64,000 nucleotides of DNA, from positions 1-64,000 of the IMG/VR virus record IMGVR_UViG_3300037245_002163; one strand, 5' to 3'. The stretch is from a virus. The position numbers and the translations under genes are program-made. Positions 16,911 through 26,167 of the stretch are shown piece by piece (position 1 is the first letter of the stretch; each line of letters begins with the position of its first letter). The notes under the pieces are model-generated. The model did not search any database. It saw nothing but the letters and a program-made list of their open reading frames with translations, and was not told the origin of the DNA.

Positions 16911-18958
16911 TCGACCTGCAACACGTCATGGAGCGCGTTGGCCGCATCGTAGCGGCCGACCAGCTACTCAAAGTCGACGTGCGCGGCGTCAAGGCGTTCG
17001 CCGTCAAAGGCCGCGTCGTGCTCCCGGCGATCGAAAACTACGATTGGTTGGGCGAGCATGCGGGCCGGATGCTTCATGGCTTGCTCGACCATGAGTGTGG
17101 CCACGCGAGCTTCACTGACTTTGAAGTGATCAAACGGATCGTCGCCGAAGAGACCCCCGCGTTCAAGGCGCTTTGGAACGCGCTAGAAGACGGGATGGTT
17201 GAACGCTTGAAGGGCGCGGAGTACCGGGGCTGCGCGCAGAACATCGAACAGCTTCACGACTGGTATTGGGAGCACGGCGGCGATGGCAACAGCCCGATCT
17301 CTGAGGTCATTGCATCGCACCCCGATCTTTGGACGGCGTTTTGCTTGGGCGCGCACACGGTGGTGGCGCCTTACGGTGGGCACCCCATTGCGACCATCGA
17401 AGAGCTGCACACGGACGCGGGCCGGATGCTGCGCGAAGTCGAAGCCGAGCTTGCCAAGGTGGCCACGGCGACTACGACCGAAGAGATATTCGCCATTACT
17501 AAGACGATCTACGAATGGTTCACGGACGTGGCTGAGCCGCCCAAGCCCGAGCCCGAGCCCGAAGAGTCAGACGAGGATGAAGACGGGGGTGGCGATACGC
17601 GCGATGATGAAGCGGACGATGACTGCGATGCGGAAGATCCTTCTGACGACGTTGACGATGACGACGCTGACGATGCTGACGATGACGGCGATGACAGTCG
17701 GGCTCGTCAGCGCGATGCTGAGCCCGAGGAAGACGACACGGAGGAAGACACGGCCGGCGAGGGGGGCGGTTCCGAGGACCAGCCCGATGACGGCACGGAC
17801 GCGACCGCCAAGGTCGAGCGCAGCAAGAGCCCGATCGTGGATCGTGACTTGGAACGGTGGACTAGGGACGGCACACCGCTGAATCCCGAAGACGCGATCC
17901 AGGTGCGCGTGCGGAGCGTCTTCGAACAACCGCGTTACGTCCAGCCCTATACGGTCTTTAGCCATGAGTTCGATCTTGTGCGTGACTTTTCGGCTGAGAA
18001 CGTGGTCACGGGCAATCAGTTCGCCGCCGATATGAAGGCAGCGCGCGCGGCAAGTGAGCCGCTTGCGATTGCTTTCGAGTCGGCGCTTCGGGCCAAGCGC
18101 GATCTGCGCGCGGTCGGCGGCTTCGACGAGGGGCTGGTCGACCCGGACCTTCTAGGCGAGTTCGCGGTGGGCGCGTGCCCGGTGGATCAGCTCTACCAGC
18201 AATACGTTGCGGAAGACTCTGACGACGTGGCGGTTTCCATCTTGCTCGATTGCTCCGGCTCCATGGGCAACGGGCCGAAGTCGAAGAGCCACTTGGCCAA
18301 GGTCACGGCGCTCGCGCTGCATCAAGCCTTGGCCTCATGCCAGATCGAACATGAGATCACGGGCTTCACCACCTACGAAAGCCACTACGCCAATCGATGG
18401 GTCTCTAGCGACGACGCTTTCCGAAAGCACGCCGCTGAGAACATGGACGCGGCCCGTGCAGCACTCAAAGAAGCGGAAGAGCAGGGGACCGATATCAGCA
18501 AGTTTGCGCGCATCTATCGGATGATCGGGGAAAACACGCTCATCCAAGTGCCCGTCTATGGCGTGTTCAAGAGCTTTGGCGCCACGGACGCGCGGGGGCT
18601 GGAGAACGTCGCCGGCCTCAGTCACAACCTGGACGGCGAAGCGGTGCTTTGGCAAGCGAAGCGGCTGGCGAAGCGAGCGGAGAAGCGGCGGGTCATGTTC
18701 GTACTGAGTGACGGGCAGCCCGAAGGGAGCATCGATAACGCCCAAGGCGCGCTCTACCTGACAGAAGCGGTCCAGCGGGTGCTCGCGTCGGGCATCGAAA
18801 TCTACGGTATCGGGATGGATAGCGCGGCCGTCCGCACGTTCTATCCTGAGCATTGGGTGTGCTCTGACATGCAAGACCTAGGAAGGCTTGCCATGACGGC
18901 GATGACCGATGTATTGCTTCGGTCCCGCATGGAGCGTCAATGGGTACGGGTAGCCTGA
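16907..18958 (+). CDS. CobT-like VWA protein with HECGH metallopeptidase-like motif
   Basis: 683 residues from ATG 16907. DHECGHASF (H62, E63, H66) is a zincin-like HExxH motif in the N-terminal domain. Residues about 205-320 are extremely acidic (long Asp/Glu tracts). The C-terminal domain from about 440 is a von Willebrand A fold with MIDAS DCSGSMGNG and a second strand MFVLSDGQPEGS. This order (peptidase-like, acidic linker, VWA) is that of CobT-type partners of MoxR/CobS ATPases. In phage the substrate is unknown. Confidence 0.8.
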   Translation: MIDLQHVMERVGRIVAADQLLKVDVRGVKAFAVKGRVVLPAIENYDWLGEHAGRMLHGLLDHECGHASFTDFEVIKRIVAEETPAFKALWNALEDGMVERLKGAEYRGCAQNIEQLHDWYWEHGGDGNSPISEVIASHPDLWTAFCLGAHTVVAPYGGHPIATIEELHTDAGRMLREVEAELAKVATATTTEEIFAITKTIYEWFTDVAEPPKPEPEPEESDEDEDGGGDTRDDEADDDCDAEDPSDDVDDDDADDADDDGDDSRARQRDAEPEEDDTEEDTAGEGGGSEDQPDDGTDATAKVERSKSPIVDRDLERWTRDGTPLNPEDAIQVRVRSVFEQPRYVQPYTVFSHEFDLVRDFSAENVVTGNQFAADMKAARAASEPLAIAFESALRAKRDLRAVGGFDEGLVDPDLLGEFAVGACPVDQLYQQYVAEDSDDVAVSILLDCSGSMGNGPKSKSHLAKVTALALHQALASCQIEHEITGFTTYESHYANRWVSSDDAFRKHAAENMDAARAALKEAEEQGTDISKFARIYRMIGENTLIQVPVYGVFKSFGATDARGLENVAGLSHNLDGEAVLWQAKRLAKRAEKRRVMFVLSDGQPEGSIDNAQGALYLTEAVQRVLASGIEIYGIGMDSAAVRTFYPEHWVCSDMQDLGRLAMTAMTDVLLRSRMERQWVRVA

Positions 18959-20343
18959 CATGGGAGGACTGTTGGCCAGTGGTCGAAGCAGAAGCACGGC
19001 GATGGCGCCGCGCGGGGGAAGAGATCGGGCTCGACCCGGACGACCTAACCCAAGAGGCTTCGATCGCGGCTGTACAGTGCGTGGAGCGATGGCGCCCCGA
19101 TGGGGGTGGTCGTACGGCGTACGTGCGCACGGCCATTCGCAATCGTTTCGCGAACGTACGCAAGCAAGCCCTACGTCAACGGCGCGTGCCACACGACGCC
19201 GCTGGACGACCCCGGCCGGAATGGGTGGGCAGCTATGATGCGCTTTCCGCGGATAATGAGTTGCGCTCTTCGGCCGTCTTCGATAAGGGTCGAATCGAGT
19301 CACGACAAGCATTACAAGTTTTGCACGATCGACTACCAAGGCGGGATTGGGAGTTTTTGGTTAGATCGTTCGTGCAGGGGGCACATTTGGCGAGGGGGCT
19401 CGCGCCGGCACAACGGCAGCAACTACAAAGCCGGCTTCGGGAAATCCAGGGGCGGGCACGACGCATTCTCAGCGGGATTCTCACAACTCACGAGGAACAA
19501 CCGATGAATGCTGCCATTCCGCAACCGAACATAGAAGAGCTTCCCGAGTGCCACGCGAAAGGCCAACAGCCGCAAGGCTATGACCGGGAAGATCCGGTGT
19601 GCTGGAATTGCCGGGACAAGTTCACGTGCTTGCCGGCCGCGCTCGACAAGCATTTGATAGTGGGGACGCTCCGCGATGATACGGAGATCCACGCCGTTCA
19701 TGCCGAAGAGATGAGCTTCCGAACGGCGATCGAGCGGATGAAGGCCCGGCTTCGGGTGACTGAGGCCGGCGGCGAAGTGCCGACTGACTTAGACGTGAGA
19801 ACCCCCATCGCCGAAACCGGGGTACGCCCCGCCCCCGCCCCCGCGCCTGAGCCCGTTCCTGAGCCTGAGCCCGTTGTGGAAGAGCCCCCAGAAGCCCCTG
19901 AGCCGCCCCCTGAGCCCGCCGCCAAAGAGCCCGCGCCAACGCCGCCGCCCCCTAAGAAGCGGCCCCCAGCGCCCGTGCCAGGGCTTGTGAACGCCGAAGG
20001 GCTCCCCACGCTAAAGAACGGCAAGCCGCTCCCGCCCATCCGCCAGCTCAGCGTCAAGCAAATGAAGGCCGCGCTCGCTCGTATCAAGGTCGGGCAAGGC
20101 TTCGCGCTGGACGTGGGGATGCAGCTCGTCCGCAAGACCAAAGACGGCGACAATATCATCGTACAGCTCGTCCCGACCGGCTTCCGATTGGATGGGGTGG
20201 TCTACAGCTCGCTTTCGACGGCGATCATGTATCGACTGCGCAAGGTGACGAGCGGCAATGCCTATTTCAGCATCGCTACCCACCAATGCACTGAAATCTG
20301 GTCGAAGAAGGGCGAAGTGCTTGCCGGCTATTCCACGTCATGA
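18940..20343 (+). CDS. Sigma-70 region 2-like protein joined to a Cys-rich, proline-linked C-terminal domain
   Basis: 467 residues. Residues 5-85 resemble sigma region 2: EEIGLDPDDLTQEASIAAVQ, then GRTAYVRTAIRNRFANVRKQ; a weak region-4-like LPRRDWEFLVRSF follows. After residue 188 comes DPVCWNCRDKFTCLP, a proline/glutamate-rich linker (about 285-350) and a C-terminal domain VPTGFRLDGVVYSSLSTAIM resembling DUF2924-type modules. A strong internal start (GAGGAA before ATG 19504) suggests a second 279-residue product. It could steer host RNA polymerase; not proven. Confidence 0.6.
   Translation: MGTGSLTWEDCWPVVEAEARRWRRAGEEIGLDPDDLTQEASIAAVQCVERWRPDGGGRTAYVRTAIRNRFANVRKQALRQRRVPHDAAGRPRPEWVGSYDALSADNELRSSAVFDKGRIESRQALQVLHDRLPRRDWEFLVRSFVQGAHLARGLAPAQRQQLQSRLREIQGRARRILSGILTTHEEQPMNAAIPQPNIEELPECHAKGQQPQGYDREDPVCWNCRDKFTCLPAALDKHLIVGTLRDDTEIHAVHAEEMSFRTAIERMKARLRVTEAGGEVPTDLDVRTPIAETGVRPAPAPAPEPVPEPEPVVEEPPEAPEPPPEPAAKEPAPTPPPPKKRPPAPVPGLVNAEGLPTLKNGKPLPPIRQLSVKQMKAALARIKVGQGFALDVGMQLVRKTKDGDNIIVQLVPTGFRLDGVVYSSLSTAIMYRLRKVTSGNAYFSIATHQCTEIWSKKGEVLAGYSTS
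19492..19506 (+). promoter_or_regulatory. Internal ribosome binding site and in-frame start
   Basis: GAGGAA (19492-19497), 6-nt gap, ATG 19504, in the same frame as the sigma-like gene (codon 189). It would give a 279-residue C-terminal protein with the CxxC domain and DUF2924-like end. Confidence 0.5.
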
Positions 20344-20594
20344 ATGGCTGGATCATCAACCTTTGGGATAGCGCCGACTGCCGCGAAGAGACCCGGCAGC
20401 AACCCCCGATCTTCTACTTCACGGATGGGGCTCCGTGCTTTGAAGTCTGGTTCTGGCATTGCGACTTGTATCGATGGTTCGTCATGAGTTATCAAGCAGA
20501 CCCCCGGCTCGAAGCGCAAGGCGTGGTCTACTTCCATCCCGATGAAACCCCCGATCATCTACGTGCTCGATTCAAAGCCCTAGCGATCAATTGA
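20340..20594 (+). CDS. Small Trp-rich protein of unknown function
   Basis: 84 residues, ATG overlapping the previous stop (TCATGA). Aromatic-rich centre CFEVWFWHCDLYRWFVMSYQ with two cysteines, acidic C-terminal helix. Its stop overlaps the TTG start of the DNA polymerase. Not recognised; co-translation suggests a replication-linked role. Confidence 0.5.
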   Translation: MNGWIINLWDSADCREETRQQPPIFYFTDGAPCFEVWFWHCDLYRWFVMSYQADPRLEAQGVVYFHPDETPDHLRARFKALAIN

Positions 20595-22720
20595 ACGCCT
20601 CTGATCAACTCAGTCTCGTCGGCATAGAGCACCAATGGCCGAAGCCGGAAGTGATCAAGACACGTACGGGCAAAATCGAATTGGTGTATCGGCTTGTGCA
20701 GACGCCCGCGGAGCTAACGGCGATGCGCGATCAGCTCGTCAAGACCACGCATATCGTTTACGACTCCGAAACGAGCGGGCTCTTCGTACACCTAGGCGCG
20801 CGCATCATTGGCCATGCGCTCGCGTGTTACACCGGGCCGACTCAGATCACCGCGTGGTACATCCCGATCCGGCACATCGGCGTGGACAATGAAGAGGCCC
20901 CTCAACTCCCGGTCGAGCTAGTGAGCGAAGCCGTAGCGGCGATCCTTGCGGCGCCCGGATGGTGCGGGTTCTTCCACGCGAAGTTCGATTGGGCGCAGCT
21001 CCGCGCCGATGGCATTCCGTTCAAGCGCACGTTCGAAGACGTGGCCACGCTCGCCACGGCGGATAATGAGAACGAGCCGACGTTCGCGCTAAAGAACCTA
21101 GCCGCCAAGTATTGCGACAAGGAAGCGCGCGCTGAGCAAAAAGAGATGGACGAATGGATGCGTGCGGACGCGCGCAAGCTGGGGCTCCCGTACAAAAAGC
21201 GCCGCCGCGAAGTCGACGGTGTTCTAGGTGAAGCGTCCTACATGGACCGCTTTGGCTTCGCGCGTTCGCCGATCAATCTCTGCGGCAAGTACGCATGCAA
21301 AGACGTGTTCTACACGATCTACCTTGCGCTTGTGCGGTACAAGTCAGTGTCCACGCAATGGGCTGCGGTGGTCGCTCGCGAAAACAAAGTCTCGAAGATC
21401 CTACATGAGATGGAATGGAACGGGCTGCCCGCGAACGCGGCGCTCATTCGCGACACGCACGATCGCACGGAGGTCGAGTACAACTACTGGCTAGCCGAAG
21501 CTCGCCGGCTTACGGGCAACCCGGAGTTTGCAGGCACGGACGCGGAGCTGCGCACGCTGTTCTACGGCAAGCTGGCCATGCGGGTGCCGAAGGAAACCAA
21601 AAAGGGGAAGCAGGCTTCGGTCGACAAAGAAGCGCGCCTCTTGCTCGCGAAGCAGTACCCAGCGCACGGCGAGTTGCTGGACACGCTTGGCAATCTCGCT
21701 CGCGCGCACAAGCTGTTCACGACCTACACGGCCAACTTCTTACGGTACGTGAGCCCGACCACGGGGCGCATTCACGCGAGCTACAATCAGCTTGAACGTC
21801 GCGAGAAAGGCGGCCCCCCCGTGACGGGCCGGCTTAGCTCCGCCGATCCGAACATGCAGAACATCGATTCGCGCCCCATGGAGTTGCGCGACGGCAGCAC
21901 GGTCGAGATCCGGCGCTACTTCACGGTGCCCGAAGGCTACATCCGCTTCTATATCGATTTCAGCCAAATCGAGCTGCGCGTGCTCACTTGGTACTGCCAA
22001 GACCCGGTGCTTTTGGAGTGCTACCGGATGGGCCTAGACGTGCATCAAATCATTGCGGACCAGTTGGGGATTCTGCGCAAGATCGCGAAGCAGGTAAACT
22101 TCGGCAACAGCTACGGCATGACTGAGATTGGGCTCGCGCTCCGCATCCCCGGCTACTACGACGATCCAGTGGGCACGCGCGAGTACGCCAAGAAAGTGCT
22201 GGCGGCCTACTTCGAAAAGTACCGGAACATCCGACTGTTCAAGGTGGCGGCGGCGCAGCAAATGAGAGAGAACGGCAACCTATTCGTGTCGCCCTTTGGC
22301 CGTCCCCGGCGCATCGCGCTTCTGAGCGCCGAAGAGCAGTGGCTACGGGAGCGCGGCGAGCGGCAAATGATGAGCAGTATCGTCAGTGGTACAGCCGCCG
22401 ATCTCATGAAGGAATCGATGATTCGTTGCGACGGGATCTTGCAAGAGCATGAGTTGGGCTACGGAGTGCGCGGCGACGCGGGCGCCAAGCAAGTGCAGAC
22501 GATTCACGATGAGCTGGTTTTCGATGTGCCGAACGAGCCCGGATGGGCGGCGCTACTTGTGAAGCTCGCGCGCACGATGGAAGACTGGCCCATGTTCTCA
22601 GCCCCCGAAGGGCGCGAGGGCGTGCCGATCCAAGTGAGCGCGGATATCAGCACCACGACATGGGCCGACAAGCGTGCTGTAGAAATCCTTCCCGACGATA
22701 CGCTTCGTTGGGCCGCGTAA
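20591..22720 (+). CDS. polA-like: Family A DNA polymerase with 3'-5' exonuclease domain
   Basis: 709 residues from TTG overlapping the upstream stop (TTGA). Exonuclease motif I is VYDSETSGLF (about 56-65), with LKNLAAKY downstream. Polymerase motif A is YIDFSQIELRVLTW (about 454-467), motif B RKIAKQVNFGNSYGMTE (about 494-510), motif C TIHDELVFDVP (about 636-646). There is no 5'-3' exonuclease domain, as usual for phage replicative enzymes. The stretch between DVHQ and motif B is short compared with bacterial Pol I. Replicates the phage genome with the neighbouring helicase and primase. Confidence 0.93.
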   Translation: MNASDQLSLVGIEHQWPKPEVIKTRTGKIELVYRLVQTPAELTAMRDQLVKTTHIVYDSETSGLFVHLGARIIGHALACYTGPTQITAWYIPIRHIGVDNEEAPQLPVELVSEAVAAILAAPGWCGFFHAKFDWAQLRADGIPFKRTFEDVATLATADNENEPTFALKNLAAKYCDKEARAEQKEMDEWMRADARKLGLPYKKRRREVDGVLGEASYMDRFGFARSPINLCGKYACKDVFYTIYLALVRYKSVSTQWAAVVARENKVSKILHEMEWNGLPANAALIRDTHDRTEVEYNYWLAEARRLTGNPEFAGTDAELRTLFYGKLAMRVPKETKKGKQASVDKEARLLLAKQYPAHGELLDTLGNLARAHKLFTTYTANFLRYVSPTTGRIHASYNQLERREKGGPPVTGRLSSADPNMQNIDSRPMELRDGSTVEIRRYFTVPEGYIRFYIDFSQIELRVLTWYCQDPVLLECYRMGLDVHQIIADQLGILRKIAKQVNFGNSYGMTEIGLALRIPGYYDDPVGTREYAKKVLAAYFEKYRNIRLFKVAAAQQMRENGNLFVSPFGRPRRIALLSAEEQWLRERGERQMMSSIVSGTAADLMKESMIRCDGILQEHELGYGVRGDAGAKQVQTIHDELVFDVPNEPGWAALLVKLARTMEDWPMFSAPEGREGVPIQVSADISTTTWADKRAVEILPDDTLRWAA

Positions 22721-22741
22721 ATATCCTCTGATCAGACGTTG

Positions 22742-22747
22742 TATAGG
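22742..22747 (+). promoter_or_regulatory. Possible leaderless-type -10 box TATAGG
   Basis: TATAGG lies 6 nt (TAAGGC) before the ATG at 22754, like the other leaderless starts; no clear -35 is visible. The AAGG in the gap is too close to act as a ribosome binding site. Confidence 0.35.
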
Positions 22748-22753
22748 TAAGGC

Positions 22754-23374
22754 ATGCCCCCGAATCGTTTTGTGCCGGCGAGCGAGATCGTTCGCCGATT
22801 GAAGCTATCAATGCCCGTTCACTTGGATGGGCTGGTCGACCCTCTTGGGAATGAGTTTTCGATCCACCGCGAAAATCTCATGGAGCTGTTGACCACGGAT
22901 ATCGATGCGCTTCCCTTCGACAACCAAAGCGTGAGCCCGCTCTACATGGAGATGGCGCGAGCGCAGCGTGCGTGTGAATGGGGCGCCGATCAGCTCGACA
23001 CGCGGTACGTGCGTTGGAAGGCGCAGAAGGCCGCGGAGTTTCGCGACGCTGCGGAAAAGAAGCCCACGGTGGCGGAAGTCGAAGGCTTCTACCGGCAGCA
23101 CGATGAGTATGTGGAGATGGTCGACGCACCAAAGAGTCTTCGCGTGCTTTCTAACTTGTTTGCGGACGCGAAAAACGCGTTTCTTATGAAGGCCCGTGCC
23201 CAAGAGCATCAAAGCAAGCTCATGGCAGGGCATGAGTCTTCGATACGGTACGACGATCAACAGCAACGACTGACTGAGCTTGAAGAGCTGGACCAGGCAA
23301 CCGCCGAAGCAATCCAGCAAAGCGGCTCAGCGAAAGCAGCGGCCGACTACGTGCGGTCCCTGAAAGGCGAATGA
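22754..23374 (+). CDS. Helical protein upstream of SSB, possible UvsY-like recombination mediator
   Basis: 206 residues, mostly helical and charged: RWKAQKAAEFRDAAEKKPTV, then VEGFYRQHDEYVEMVDAPKS and SNLFADAKNAFLMKARAQEH. Its last codons overlap the SSB-like gene (ATGAC). Order (this gene, SSB, UvsX) and helical make-up fit a UvsY-type mediator that loads recombinase onto SSB-coated DNA, but no diagnostic motif is visible. Confidence 0.45.
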   Translation: MPPNRFVPASEIVRRLKLSMPVHLDGLVDPLGNEFSIHRENLMELLTTDIDALPFDNQSVSPLYMEMARAQRACEWGADQLDTRYVRWKAQKAAEFRDAAEKKPTVAEVEGFYRQHDEYVEMVDAPKSLRVLSNLFADAKNAFLMKARAQEHQSKLMAGHESSIRYDDQQQRLTELEELDQATAEAIQQSGSAKAAADYVRSLKGE

Positions 23375-24702
23375 CAATGCAGCTTCCCCCCGGATACCTA
23401 ATCCACCCTCAGAACCCCGCGTACATGTACAACCCGCAGAGCGGGGAAGTGCTTGAAGCGCAAGCCGCCGTTGCGCCCCCGGTGCCGCCGGCTCCAGCGC
23501 CCGCGCCCGTAGCGGTGCCCGTGCCCGCGCCCATGCCGATGGCAGCTCCCGCGCCTATGGTGCCCGCCGCGCAAGCGGAGCCAAGCTACGGAGCGGTCGA
23601 TATAGGCGCGATGGGCCAAGACAGTCAGAGCGTTTTCAGCTCCACGGGCAAGAAAATCTATCTCAACTTCCCAGCGACGCCGAGCACGATCGGCGATAGC
23701 GTGTCGCTCCCGGTGCGCTTGCTCCCCCCGTGGACTTCGGGCCGTAGCTTCGCGCATGTGAAGTACGCGGAGCATCGCTTGGATGCGGTGCTCGTCCCCG
23801 ATGCAGGTAAGCGCCAGTTCGTATATGCCACTTGCTACGATAGCGAGGGCGGCCCCGGACGGTGCCCGATCTGCGAAGCGCAAAAGCTCGACACGACCGG
23901 CGATCTGGCCAAGTACCGCCCGAAGGGGAAGTACATGTGGCAAGCCCTTGCGCTCGACAATATCAAGCAACACTTCCGCCAGCGGTTCGATGAGGCGACC
24001 CAACAGCCCATGCTCCAGGCCAACGGCGATCCCGTGTGGGACGTAGTTCCGGCCGTCATTCGAATGTCACCTACGCTGCACCGTGCGGTTACGAAGTTCT
24101 TTGAAAAGAAGGGCGACGCGACGCACCCCGTGACCGGCTACGGCATGGAGCTGATCAAGACCAAGACCGGCGCCGGCTCCATGGAGATCGAATACTCCGC
24201 CATGGACACGGCCCCGTCCCAGATCGACGCGACGCTCATGCCCGTGCTCGCGAACCTGATCGACCTACAGGCTCAGGTTCACTTTTACTCGCTCCCAGAG
24301 ATGCAGCTCATCGCGCAGAACATGCTGGCGACGGTTGCGGCTCCGGCAGAGGCCCCCGCGGCCTACCAGCCGCCCCCGCAAGCGCCCTTGGCCCCGGTGG
24401 CAACGCCCCCAGCGGCCCCAGCGATGCCCCCAGCGGCCCCGCAAGCGGCTCCCGCGGCGCCAGTCGTCCCCCAAGCTCCGCAGACCGCAGCGCCCCCGTT
24501 GCCCCCTGCTACGGCTCCGGGTGGCATCCCGGCGGCGCCCCCCGTGGGCTCGCCGAACGTCCCTCCGACCGCAGCACCCGCGCCGGGGCTCCCGGCTGGG
24601 ATGCAGCCGCCGCCCGCTGCGCCGCCCGGAGAGCCGGGCCGAACCCCGGAAGAATTTGAGCAAGGCTTGCTTGGCGAGAACCAGGGCGCAACGCCGTTCT
24701 AA
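23371..24702 (+). CDS. T4 gp32-like single-stranded DNA-binding protein
   Basis: 443 residues. After an Ala/Pro-rich N-terminus, the core (about 88-330) has KIYLNFPATPSTIGDSVSLP, a zinc-type CYDSEGGPGRCPICEAQK (about 152-170), KYMWQALALDNIKQHF and GMELIKTKTGAGSMEIEYSA, which fit the gp32 OB/zinc architecture. A long Ala/Pro/Gln-rich low-complexity tail leads to an acidic end (EEFEQGLLGENQ), similar in concept to the acidic tail of SSBs that recruits partners. UvsX follows with a one-base overlap (TAATGG). Confidence 0.78.
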   Translation: MTMQLPPGYLIHPQNPAYMYNPQSGEVLEAQAAVAPPVPPAPAPAPVAVPVPAPMPMAAPAPMVPAAQAEPSYGAVDIGAMGQDSQSVFSSTGKKIYLNFPATPSTIGDSVSLPVRLLPPWTSGRSFAHVKYAEHRLDAVLVPDAGKRQFVYATCYDSEGGPGRCPICEAQKLDTTGDLAKYRPKGKYMWQALALDNIKQHFRQRFDEATQQPMLQANGDPVWDVVPAVIRMSPTLHRAVTKFFEKKGDATHPVTGYGMELIKTKTGAGSMEIEYSAMDTAPSQIDATLMPVLANLIDLQAQVHFYSLPEMQLIAQNMLATVAAPAEAPAAYQPPPQAPLAPVATPPAAPAMPPAAPQAAPAAPVVPQAPQTAAPPLPPATAPGGIPAAPPVGSPNVPPTAAPAPGLPAGMQPPPAAPPGEPGRTPEEFEQGLLGENQGATPF

Positions 24703-25820
24703 TGGCAGTTGCAAAGCGGAAAAACGCACGCAAAGCACCATCGAAGAAAGCTCCCGCAAAGAAGACGCCAGCGAACAAGCGCAAGCGCAAGCCCACGGGG
24801 AAGCCGGCGAGCCCGAAAGAGTTCCTGAAAGGGCTCAAAGGGAGCGAGGATGACACGTCGTTTCGGTTCTTATCCGACTCGATATTCCTGAAAAGCCGTG
24901 AACGGCTCCCGACTGGCGTGCTCGCGCTCGACAAGCTGAGCGGTGGCGGCTGGCCCGTGGGCTCGCTTGTCGAAGTGGCGGCGTGGGAAGGGGTCGGCAA
25001 GAGCACCCTACTCGACCAGTCCGTGGCTCAGGTGCAGCGGGTCGGCGGTACAGCGGCGGTCATTGACACGGAGGGCGCGCGCGACTTGGGCTACATGGCG
25101 CTTCTAGGGGTCGACCCTGAGAAGGTGATCCACATGAGCGCCTACACCATCGAAGAGTGCTTCGCTCGCATCGATGAGATCCTAAATCGCCAGGAAGAGC
25201 TAGGCCGTGAGCGCGCGCTCGCGCCGCTGTTCATTGTGTGGGATTCGATCGGGGGGACACCGGCCAAGGCGGAGAGCGAGGGCGGAACCGACTCGAATCA
25301 CATGGCGGTCGGCGCCAAGCGAATCAAGCAAAACCTTCGACGCATCATGCTCCGGCTTCCCGAGCTTCGGACGTGTCTGGTCGTGACGAATCACTTCTAC
25401 AAAGAGCTGGGACCGTTTGGCGGCTTGCAAACGCCGGGCGGGAGCGGGCTGCGCTACTTCCCACACCTACGGGTGCGGCTTATGCGCAAAGGCCAAGTCA
25501 AATCGGGGCTCCGCTTGATCGGCCATGAAGTCGAGTGCCAGGTCAAAAAGACGCGGCTAGGGCCGATGCCCCCGCCCACCAAAGCAGGGCTGATCTACGG
25601 GAGCGGCTTTGATAACTCGTTCACGCTTTTCGATTGGGCGCTAGAGCACGGCGAGGGAGCTGGGCACAAGTGGGTAACTCAGCGGGGCGCGTGGTACTCC
25701 CTTGTCGAGCCCGGCCAAGAGCCCGTCACGTTTCAACATGGCTTCGTAGGGTTCGGGGCGCTCATGAACGAGCGACCGGAGCTTTACCAAAAACTGGTAG
25801 CGGGGTATCTGGGGGGATGA
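24702..25820 (+). CDS. uvsX-like: UvsX/RecA-like recombinase
   Basis: 372 residues. Residues 1-42 are a Lys/Ala/Pro-rich histone-like tail (KKAPAKKTPANKRKRK). RecA core: Walker A AAWEGVGKSTLLDQ (about 91-104), Walker B PLFIVWDSIGGTPAK (about 174-188), L2 region followed by RTCLVVTNHFYKEL and QTPGGSGLRYF. It catalyses strand exchange. The basic extension is unusual for RecA and recurs in other proteins here. The next gene starts in its stop codon. Confidence 0.9.
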   Translation: MAVAKRKNARKAPSKKAPAKKTPANKRKRKPTGKPASPKEFLKGLKGSEDDTSFRFLSDSIFLKSRERLPTGVLALDKLSGGGWPVGSLVEVAAWEGVGKSTLLDQSVAQVQRVGGTAAVIDTEGARDLGYMALLGVDPEKVIHMSAYTIEECFARIDEILNRQEELGRERALAPLFIVWDSIGGTPAKAESEGGTDSNHMAVGAKRIKQNLRRIMLRLPELRTCLVVTNHFYKELGPFGGLQTPGGSGLRYFPHLRVRLMRKGQVKSGLRLIGHEVECQVKKTRLGPMPPPTKAGLIYGSGFDNSFTLFDWALEHGEGAGHKWVTQRGAWYSLVEPGQEPVTFQHGFVGFGALMNERPELYQKLVAGYLGG

Positions 25821-26167
25821 GTAAGAAGCCTAAGAAGCCGATAGAGGGGCAGTGGTCATTGCCGTTTGTGAGGGGTTCGGAGACCAGCAGAGCGGCGGCG
25901 AAATCCATGGAGCCGGTCGCCGGAACGCAACGCGCTAGGGTGCGCGATCATGTGTCGGGTTGCGGCACTGTTGGCTCAATACGGGAGCAAACAGGTTTGG
26001 CACTTGGGATGAAGCACCAAAGTGTGACGGCGCGCTTCAAGGATCTGATCGACGCAGGGTATCTACGCGAAACGCAACGAAGGCGGAGAACGACAACGGG
26101 GCATTGGGCGGTCGTGTGCGTGACCCCTGAGTATTGGAATCGAGAAACGGACGATGGGGTACAATGA
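25817..26167 (+). CDS. Winged-helix DNA-binding protein
   Basis: 116 residues from ATG 25817 (ATGA overlap with the recombinase stop). RVRDHVSGCGTVGSIREQTG, then MKHQSVTARFKDLIDAGYLR and a basic wing QRRRRTTTGHWAVV read as a winged helix-turn-helix of the kind seen in phage and MarR-like regulators. Could be a transcription factor or a structural part of the recombination complex. Confidence 0.65.
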   Translation: MSKKPKKPIEGQWSLPFVRGSETSRAAAKSMEPVAGTQRARVRDHVSGCGTVGSIREQTGLALGMKHQSVTARFKDLIDAGYLRETQRRRRTTTGHWAVVCVTPEYWNRETDDGVQ

